Assembly (NCBI GenBank): GCA_030673425.1
Contig: DAOVJB010000081.1
Location: 1 to 6,094, forward strand
Reading direction: 5' to 3'
Length of the DNA: 6,094 nt
Source of the DNA: Elusimicrobiota bacterium
GTDB taxonomy: Bacteria > CAYTYR01 > UBA6262 > DAOVJB01
Under the pieces are notes generated by a model. It saw nothing but the letters and a program-made list of their open reading frames with translations. It was not told where the DNA came from and searched no databases. The stretch's first letter is position 1; each line of letters begins with the position of its first letter. This document shows positions 1 through 4,463 of the stretch, piece after piece. A program made the position numbers and the translations under genes.

Positions 1-711
1 AATTATAAAAATTTTTTTAAAAGGCCGCCCTTATCTTCGATTAATACCCTTATTTATAAACCCCAGAATAGCATTTATTTTTTTATTCACCTCCACTGGC
101 ACCTTATAAATTCAACCAGACCATTAGATTTTCTTGTAAGGAAAATTGATATGGAAAAAAGCTTCTCATCCGCTCAAGCTACCAAAATAGACGGTGTTGA
201 TGCTTTAACTTTATCGCCTGAGCATCTTTTGATTTATTTATCTCACCACAACCTTCGGCATTCATTTGATAGATTAATTTTGCTTTCTGATATTTCAGCA
301 ATCCTGAGATATTACAAAGATAGAATTAACTGGGATTTGGTTATTGAAGATGCAGAGCGGTTTGGTTTATCGTTAGTTTTATATTATGTTTTATGTTTCG
401 TTTCTAACATGTTGAGATTTGAAATTCCTGAGTTAGAAAAACTGAGACCTGCTAAGTTTACTTTTTTAGAGAAGATATTTCTCTTTTTTATAGATAAAGG
501 CAGCTGTTCGTATGGGCTTTCTTATTTTATTTATCTTTTTATAGAGAGGGGAGCTTTGCGTAAATTGAGATTCATAGGAAGAACAATTTTTCCTTCATCT
601 TATGTGATGGCTCACAGTTTTATGCTTCCTATAGATAAAATAGGTACATTTCATTACTATAAGCGGATAGTTAATAATATTTTTAAGTTTTTACCTTTTT
701 ATTCTCGATAG
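1..711 (+). CDS. Nucleotidyltransferase family protein (NTP_transf_5-like), 5'-truncated by window edge
   Basis: Frame 1 is open from base 1 to the TAG at 709-711, giving 236 codons. The gene therefore starts left of the window. An ATG at 151 with a modest AAGGA upstream could be mistaken for the start, but the residues before it carry family-like sequence: a segment reading FFIHLHWHL (about codons 27-35) resembles the conserved 'LHW' strand of NTP_transf_5 (PF14907) proteins. Further on, TLSPEHLLIYLSHHNLRHSF (codons 70-89) followed by RLILLSDISAIL matches the family's 'LsPEdlLlyLclH..KH...RL..l.DI' helical block. The catalytic nucleotidyltransferase core (GSxxD-type motif) would lie upstream and is not visible. 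Substrate is unknown. Such genes often sit in exopolysaccharide or peptide-modification clusters. The C-terminal part is rich in aromatic residues and Lys. It converges on the ABC operon with a 34-base gap. Family assignment is fairly confident; function is not. Confidence 0.75.
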   Translation, partial: NYKNFFKRPPLSSINTLIYKPQNSIYFFIHLHWHLINSTRPLDFLVRKIDMEKSFSSAQATKIDGVDALTLSPEHLLIYLSHHNLRHSFDRLILLSDISAILRYYKDRINWDLVIEDAERFGLSLVLYYVLCFVSNMLRFEIPELEKLRPAKFTFLEKIFLFFIDKGSCSYGLSYFIYLFIERGALRKLRFIGRTIFPSSYVMAHSFMLPIDKIGTFHYYKRIVNNIFKFLPFYSR

Positions 712-732
712 ATAAAATCATTCAAGAGCCGT

Positions 733-764
733 TGAATAATAAAGCCTAATATTGGATTAGGCTT
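733..764 (-). terminator. Intrinsic terminator of the ABC exporter operon
   Basis: A perfect 9-bp inverted repeat, AAGCCTAAT (742-750) and ATTAGGCTT (756-764), flanks a 5-base loop. Read on the minus strand the stem is followed by TTTATTATT, a T-rich tail, so it should terminate minus-strand transcripts. On the plus strand the stem is followed by CCCTGC, so it is not a good terminator for the gene at 1-711. The permease stop codon (746-748) lies inside the stem. Confidence 0.7.
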
Positions 765-1552
765 CCCTGCTGGCGCGCTCTTTTAAGTGCAAATCGAAAA
801 GAAGCAAAGCTTAAGGGGAGAAGTAAAAAGGAAAATAGGAGGAGAAATCCTATTTCTTTTGTAAGTTGGCTTAAAGCATAGCCCTGATAAACTGCTAGTT
901 CCACTGCCCGGATAGCATAGGTGATAGGAAAAAATTTCGCTAGAAATTGTAACCAGGCAGGCATAATAGTAATGGGAAAATAAACCCCACCGATTAAGCC
1001 CTCCAGACTATTTATTATCCAGCTCACAGGATTTCCACGTTTAAATACCATAATGAAACTTGCCGAAAGTATTCCCAGTCCACTGAAGGAGATAATGGTT
1101 AGAAATAGTATTACTAATGTGGATAATATGTTTATATTAGCAAAGCTGATTTTAAATAAAAATATACCCAGGCTAATATAGATAACCATATCCAGACTGG
1201 CAAACAGGAGATTCCACAATATCAAAGAGAATAGAATGGTTGATATCTTAGTTGGTGTTAAGAGTAGAGCTTCTAAGGTTCCTTGCATCTGTTCGAGGCG
1301 AATTCGGTTGGAAAAAGACCCTAACCCCACTCCTACGTAATTGAAGAAAGCCATGCTCAGAAGGACATAAGAAAAATAATTTACCCCGAATTCTTCTAAA
1401 TGCCCGACTATCCTATGACCAAATAATTTATCAATAAAGAAATAAGTGAATATAGTTACCAGAACGCTGAAAATCCTGAATATAAAAGACAATTTATAAC
1501 TGGATTCAGTCAGAAAATCCTTTTTTATGAAAGCAAGTGGCTTTTTGAACAT
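746..1552 (-). CDS. ABC-2 type transporter permease
   Basis: This 268-aa protein is the membrane half of an ABC exporter. About six hydrophobic segments can be seen, roughly at residues 23-40, 58-79, 104-132, 140-169, 179-197 and 233-255. The motif EQMQGTLEALLLTP (87-100) is the typical ABC-2 cytoplasmic coupling element. GGVYFPITIMPAWLQF (188-203), followed by a PITYAIRA block (209-216), is the characteristic ABC-2 C-terminal signature. The length is normal for a one-domain ABC-2 permease. The ATG lies 2 bases after the TAG of the ATPase gene, with GAAAGG (1561-1566) 8 bases upstream as ribosome binding site inside the ATPase tail, so the two are almost certainly translationally coupled. The product should act in the inner membrane as a dimer. 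The substrate (polysaccharide, lipid, peptide or drug) cannot be read from the sequence. Confidence 0.9.
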   Translation of the reverse strand: MFKKPLAFIKKDFLTESSYKLSFIFRIFSVLVTIFTYFFIDKLFGHRIVGHLEEFGVNYFSYVLLSMAFFNYVGVGLGSFSNRIRLEQMQGTLEALLLTPTKISTILFSLILWNLLFASLDMVIYISLGIFLFKISFANINILSTLVILFLTIISFSGLGILSASFIMVFKRGNPVSWIINSLEGLIGGVYFPITIMPAWLQFLAKFFPITYAIRAVELAVYQGYALSQLTKEIGFLLLFSFLLLPLSFASFRFALKRARQQGSLIQY

Positions 1553-1554
1553 AC

Positions 1555-2340
1555 CTAAGACCTTTCAGTCAATTTTACGTAAATTTCACCTAAACCGGCA
1601 GAGGGATTATTTACTTTCTTTCGTAATTCGTCCAGCGTTCCCAGGGCATAAAGTTTCCCTTTTTGCAATATCATAAACAAGTTACAAAAATCTAAAGCCT
1701 CGTCCATATTGTGGGTAGTGAATATAACTGTCTTTCCTTTTTTTCTAACTAAGTTCTCTTTTATAAAGTTTCTTAAATTCAAAGCAGTTGTATAATCCAG
1801 ACTTTTAGTCGGTTCATCTAAAAGGAGAAGTTCCGGCTCATTGAGCAGACTTCTCATTAAGGCAAATTTCTGTTTCATCCCGGTGGAGTAAGAATCAAAT
1901 CGGTTATCCTGGTAGTCTATCTTAAAAAGATTAAACAATTCTTCAATTTTGTCTTTTGCATTTTTTAAGTCATACATAGATGCAAAAAATTCAAGGTTTT
2001 GCCTTCCAGTAAGACGCCAGTAGAAACTTCTCTCATGGGAAGAGACCATACCGATAAAAGATTTAATTTTATCATCATCAATATCCAGACGCCAACCATT
2101 TACAACCACGCTACCTTTATCTGGAAGTATCAAGGTAGCTATTATCTTTAGGAGGGTAGTCTTTCCTGCACCATTGGGTCCGAGAACGCCGAGTATCTCT
2201 CCTTTCTTAAGAGAAAATGAGACGTCTTCAAGCGCCCTGGTTGGCCTTCGATACTTGAAATCAAATTTGACTAATTTACCGAAGGAGAAAGGGGGCATAA
2301 AATCTTTGGTTAAATTTTCTACTTTTAATATCTGTTTCAT
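1555..2340 (-). CDS. ABC transporter ATP-binding protein (ABC-2 exporter ATPase)
   Basis: This 261-aa nucleotide-binding subunit works with the permease encoded next to it. Visible motifs are Walker A GPNGAGKTT (54-62), the ABC signature in the variant form YSTGMKQ (151-157), Walker B LLLLDEP (171-177, catalytic Glu176), D-loop SLD (180-182) and switch His210 in TTHNMDEA. At the Q-loop the segment SSHERSFYWRLTGRQNL (100-116) appears to carry His102 where most ABC ATPases have Gln. The ERSFYWRLTGRxNL string is typical of one branch of ABC-2 ATPases, so this is probably a lineage trait rather than a defect. The ATG at 2338-2340 is the only sensible start: the next in-frame codon of note upstream is a stop at 2365-2367, with no alternative start between. 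The ribosome site is weak (GGAA, 2351-2354). It is first gene of the minus-strand operon, transcribed from the divergent promoter at 2370-2398. Confidence 0.93.
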   Translation of the reverse strand: MKQILKVENLTKDFMPPFSFGKLVKFDFKYRRPTRALEDVSFSLKKGEILGVLGPNGAGKTTLLKIIATLILPDKGSVVVNGWRLDIDDDKIKSFIGMVSSHERSFYWRLTGRQNLEFFASMYDLKNAKDKIEELFNLFKIDYQDNRFDSYSTGMKQKFALMRSLLNEPELLLLDEPTKSLDYTTALNLRNFIKENLVRKKGKTVIFTTHNMDEALDFCNLFMILQKGKLYALGTLDELRKKVNNPSAGLGEIYVKLTERS

Positions 2341-2369
2341 TCGATTAGGCTTCCGTTTCGTTTTTTAGT

Positions 2370-2398
2370 AATATATCACAAAATAAAAAACTTGACAA
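2370..2398 (-). promoter_or_regulatory. Predicted sigma70-type promoter of the ABC operon
   Basis: On the minus strand there is TTGTCA (2398-2393, 5 of 6 to TTGACA), a 17-base spacer, and TATATT (2375-2370, 5 of 6 to TATAAT), preceded by an extended -10 TGA (2378-2376). Transcription would start near 2363, giving a leader of about 23 bases. Its -35 box overlaps that of the opposite promoter. Confidence 0.6.
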
Positions 2399-2419
2399 GT
2401 CTTTTATCATATGGTATAT
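2371..2419. promoter_or_regulatory. 49-bp quasi-palindrome spanning two back-to-back promoters (candidate operator)
   Basis: The dyad is centred on base 2395. By hand count 19 of 24 base pairs are symmetric; the mismatched pairs are 2389/2401, 2382/2408, 2381/2409, 2379/2411 and 2376/2414. The inner core 2383-2407 pairs 11 of 12 and contains ACTTGACAAGT at 2390-2400. Both -35 boxes and both -10 boxes lie at mirror positions. With a one-base centre this is a DNA dyad rather than an RNA hairpin. A dimeric regulator binding here would cover both -35 boxes. An extra copy of the outer half-site, GATAAAAG, is at 2458-2465. Confidence 0.6.
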
Positions 2420-2420
2420 C
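2392..2420 (+). promoter_or_regulatory. Predicted sigma70-type promoter of the regulator/ATPase/export operon
   Basis: There is a perfect TTGACA (2392-2397), a 17-base spacer, and TATATC (2415-2420, 4 of 6 to TATAAT) with an extended -10 TGG at 2412-2414. Transcription would start near 2427, leaving a leader of about 99 bases before the HTH gene. Confidence 0.6.
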
Positions 2421-2525
2421 TACAACAGATACTTAATCTAAAGTAAATACTGTAAAAGATAAAAGTACAATATCTCTCCTGACAGTCATATTTATTCAAG
2501 TAACTATTTCGAGGTGAAGATTAAT
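2421..2525 (+). other. AT-rich 5' leader of the HTH/ATPase operon
   Basis: This non-coding leader of about 100 bases holds no riboswitch or strong hairpin that can be recognised. Weak elements are a 5-bp stem TACTT/AAGTA (2430-2434, 2441-2445), a GATAAAAG box (2458-2465) that repeats in inverted form the outer arm of the promoter dyad (2401-2408), and a short TGACAGTCA palindrome (2480-2488). It ends in the strong Shine-Dalgarno of the HTH gene. Confidence 0.4.
2511..2517 (+). promoter_or_regulatory. Strong Shine-Dalgarno GAGGTGA that fixes the HTH gene start
   Basis: GAGGTGA matches the extended anti-16S consensus and ends 8 bases before the ATG at 2526. An in-frame GTG at 2514-2516 lies inside this site, so it cannot have its own ribosome site there and is unlikely to be the start. 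Confidence 0.75.
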
Positions 2526-2753
2526 ATGCCAAAAAAGCAGATTTCTATAAAAGAGATTGCGAAGAAATACGGCATTCCTTATTCTACAGTTAATCACTAT
2601 ACAATTATCGGATTATTAACTGTTGCAAGTAGAAGAAAAAACGTGAGATTGTATGATGAAGCAGAGGTCAAAGAAAAATTGACAAGAATAGCAAAATTAA
2701 GGGGTAAAGGTTATCCATTACATCTGATTCAGAAGGAGTTAAATAAGACTTAA
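2526..2753 (+). CDS. Small MerR-like winged-helix DNA-binding protein
   Basis: The 75-aa product is essentially a bare MerR-type DNA-binding domain. ISIKEIAKKYGIPYSTVNHY (residues 6-25) is the helix-turn-helix, IGLLTVASRRKNVRLYDEAE (28-47) gives the 'GLL...R...RLYDE' wing typical of MerR, and the C-terminal helices (about 47-73) contain the 'LR.KGYPLHLIQKEL' element. The Arg usual in the MerR 'tlRyYe' position is Asn23 here. No long dimerisation helix or effector-binding domain follows, unlike full-length MerR proteins of about 120 aa or more. It is first in the plus-strand operon, 16 bases before the first AAA ATPase gene. It is a good candidate for binding the neighbouring palindromic promoter region, hence autoregulation plus control of the ABC operon, but that is inference. 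An excisionase-like or phage-type HTH_17 protein is the alternative reading. Confidence 0.85.
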   Translation: MPKKQISIKEIAKKYGIPYSTVNHYTIIGLLTVASRRKNVRLYDEAEVKEKLTRIAKLRGKGYPLHLIQKELNKT

Positions 2754-2769
2754 CCGAACCGGAGAAAAT

Positions 2770-3585
2770 ATGTATGAGGAATATTGGAGTTTAAAAGAGA
2801 AGCCATTTGAGAATACGCCTGATCCTCGATTTTTATATTATTCTAAAGAACATGAAGAAGGACTTTTTCGACTTCTCTATGCAGTAGAAGAAAAAAAGGG
2901 AGCAGCGATGTTGACAGGTGTGTTTGGTTGTGGTAAGACGGTTTTAATCAGAGTCCTTTTAACCCAATTGAACAGAAATATATATCAGGTAGCTTTAATA
3001 AATAATCCTCATTTAACATCAGTAGAACTTTTAAGGTCCATTGCTCGGCGGTTAGGAGCAGAAAACCTTCCAGAAAAATTAACCGAGATGTCAGCAGATC
3101 ATTTTCTTCAAATAATCGAAGAGATATTGATTAATAATGTGAAAGACGGAAAGGAAACTCTAATAATAATTGATGAGGCACATGTTATAAAAGATAATGA
3201 GATTTTTGAAGAATTAAGATTATTATTAAATTTTCAATTCGAAGATAAATTTTTATTTACTTTGATTTTATTGGGACAATCAGAACTTGCGGAAAGAATT
3301 AAAAAGAATAAACAATTTTCTCAGCGAATAGCAATAGGTTATAGCCTTGGTCCTTTAGGTGAAGAGGAAACAGGAAATTATATTGAGCACCGTCTCAAAA
3401 TAGCGGGAGCTCAGAGACAAATTTTCAGTCCGCAGGCGATTAAGCCCATTCTTCATAATTCAGGTGGGATACCTCGGCGAATAAATCAGATTTGTGATAT
3501 GTGTTTGCTTACTGGCCTTAACTATGAAGCCAAAATAATAGATGAGAAAATTGTAACTGAAATAGCAGAAAGCATCGGGGTATAG
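2770..3585 (+). CDS. ExeA-like AAA ATPase, copy 1 (secretion/exopolysaccharide-locus type)
   Basis: This 271-aa cytoplasmic P-loop ATPase has no signal peptide or membrane segment. The N-terminus MYEEYWSLKEKPFENTPDPR is the hallmark of the ExeA/GspA-type AAA family ('..gl.ekPF..tPDPrf'). Walker A is GVFGCGKT (50-57), Walker B LIIIDEAH (131-138, Asp135, Glu136), a sensor-1-like LLGQSEL (167-173), an arginine-finger candidate QRI (185-187, Arg186), and a sensor-2-like GGIPRRIN (232-239). It lacks the membrane anchor and peptidoglycan-binding region of full-length ExeA, as do the ATPases encoded in PEP-CTERM/exosortase polysaccharide loci, which it most resembles. GGAG at 2761-2764 is the ribosome site. 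Its stop lies 3 bases before its paralogue. A transposition ATPase (TniB/TnsC-like) is a distant alternative not supported by the neighbours. Confidence 0.88.
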   Translation: MYEEYWSLKEKPFENTPDPRFLYYSKEHEEGLFRLLYAVEEKKGAAMLTGVFGCGKTVLIRVLLTQLNRNIYQVALINNPHLTSVELLRSIARRLGAENLPEKLTEMSADHFLQIIEEILINNVKDGKETLIIIDEAHVIKDNEIFEELRLLLNFQFEDKFLFTLILLGQSELAERIKKNKQFSQRIAIGYSLGPLGEEETGNYIEHRLKIAGAQRQIFSPQAIKPILHNSGGIPRRINQICDMCLLTGLNYEAKIIDEKIVTEIAESIGV

Positions 3586-3588
3586 TTT

Positions 3589-4404
3589 ATGTATGAAGAA
3601 TATTGGGGTTTAAAAGAGAAGCCATTTCAGAATACGCCGGATCCGCGTTTTTTCTATAAATCTTTGGAGCATGAAGAAGCTTTAATGAAGATGCTTTATA
3701 CAGTTGAAGAAGGCTTAGGTGCAGGGATACTCACCGGAGTCTTTGGCTGTGGGAAGACAGTTATTGGTCAGTCTCTTTTAGAGAAACTTCCCAGTGATAA
3801 GTATAAGGTAGCGTTTATTACTAACCCTCAGCTTGAATATGTAGAGCTTCTCAGGGCTATTGTGCGCAACTTGAAATCTATAGAGTTACCCACTAAAAAG
3901 ACTGAACTTTCTGCAGATTCTTTGTTAGAAATTTTAGGTGATATATTACAAAACAATAATAGAGACGGCAGAGAGACAATAGTCATTATTGATGAAGCCC
4001 ATATTATAAAGGATGAACGTATATTTGAAGAATTGCGACTTTTACTGAATTTCCAAACAAGAGACAAGTTTTTATTAACGCTGCTTCTGTTTGGTCAGCC
4101 TGAATTAAAACAGAGAATCGAAGATAACAAACAATTAGAGCAAAGAATCGCTATGAAAAGCCATTTAGAAGCCTTTAGACAGGAAGATACATTCAATTAT
4201 ATAGCTCATCGGGTTCATATAGCAGGAGGGGCGGATTTAGTCTTTAATGAAAGTGCTTTTAAGATAATACATAATCGTTCCGGTGGCATTCCCAGGAGGA
4301 TAAATCGGATTTGTGATGTAAGCCTTTTAGTAGGAATGTATAAAAACATAAAAAGTATCAATGAGGAGATAGTGGAAGAAGGTTTGCAAAGTCTGGGAGG
4401 CTAA
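3589..4404 (+). CDS. ExeA-like AAA ATPase, copy 2 (tandem paralogue)
   Basis: Also exactly 271 aa, this protein aligns with copy 1 end to end without a gap, at 159 of 271 identical residues by hand count (about 59%). All nucleotide-handling motifs are kept: Walker A GVFGCGKT (50-57), Walker B IVIIDEAH (131-138), LFGQPEL (167-173), QRI (185-187) and GGIPRRIN (232-239). Both copies should therefore be active ATPases. The most divergent stretches are 61-70, 191-200 and 219-230, plus the C-terminal tail. The ATG follows the copy-1 TAG by 3 bases, with GGGG at 3577-3580 as the only ribosome-site candidate, so translation is probably coupled. The pair may form a mixed ring or divide two tasks in polysaccharide export; the sequence does not decide this. 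It is followed by the export gene after 59 bases. Confidence 0.88.
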   Translation: MYEEYWGLKEKPFQNTPDPRFFYKSLEHEEALMKMLYTVEEGLGAGILTGVFGCGKTVIGQSLLEKLPSDKYKVAFITNPQLEYVELLRAIVRNLKSIELPTKKTELSADSLLEILGDILQNNNRDGRETIVIIDEAHIIKDERIFEELRLLLNFQTRDKFLLTLLLFGQPELKQRIEDNKQLEQRIAMKSHLEAFRQEDTFNYIAHRVHIAGGADLVFNESAFKIIHNRSGGIPRRINRICDVSLLVGMYKNIKSINEEIVEEGLQSLGG

Positions 4405-4415
4405 TCCGATAGGTT

Positions 4416-4444
4416 TTGTTGGGGTTATGAGAAAAAAATATAAT
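4416..4444 (+). promoter_or_regulatory. Possible internal promoter before the export gene
   Basis: A perfect TATAAT (4439-4444) lies 17 bases after TTGTTG (4416-4421), which matches TTGACA at only 3 of 6 positions. Transcription would begin near 4451, at the Shine-Dalgarno itself, leaving about 13 bases of leader. The region is A-rich, so the -10 match could be chance. Confidence 0.25.
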
Positions 4445-4463
4445 ATACCAAGAGGGAAGAAAA

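Larger units (their letters stand above)
2770..4404 (+). repeat. Tandem gene duplication (two ExeA-like ATPase genes)
   Basis: Two equal-length genes lie head to tail, 819 bases apart start to start. The first 66 bases differ at only 7 positions, including a 20-base identical block (2789-2808 and 3608-3627). Elsewhere synonymous sites are well diverged, for example codons 147-156. Protein identity over the full length is about 59%, so the duplication is old. Confidence 0.85.

Noticed and set aside
720-737. Small hairpin ATTCAA/TTGAAT as terminator for the nucleotidyltransferase gene
   Set aside because: The stem is only 6 bp and AT-rich, and is followed by AATAAAG rather than a T tract on the plus strand.
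2174-2368. Plus-strand open frame of 64 codons opposite the ABC ATPase gene
   Set aside because: It lies antisense to conserved ATPase motifs, has no family resemblance, and overlaps the promoter region.
2479-2510. MerR-type promoter with long spacer (CTGACA, 20 bases, TATTTC) in the leader
   Set aside because: The -10 match is poor and a much better promoter lies upstream at 2392-2420.
2514-2516. GTG as start of the HTH gene
   Set aside because: It is part of the Shine-Dalgarno GAGGTGA that serves ATG 2526. The extra four residues are not part of the HTH fold.
3828-4067. Minus-strand open frame inside ATPase copy 2
   Set aside because: It is opposite the conserved Walker B region of a well-supported gene and has no recognisable features.
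2526-4404. HTH plus AAA pair as a transposition module (TniB/TnsC/IstB-like)
   Set aside because: There is no transposase, no terminal inverted repeats and no target duplications, and the N-terminal 'ekPF..tPDPRF' pattern and export neighbours fit the ExeA/polysaccharide type.
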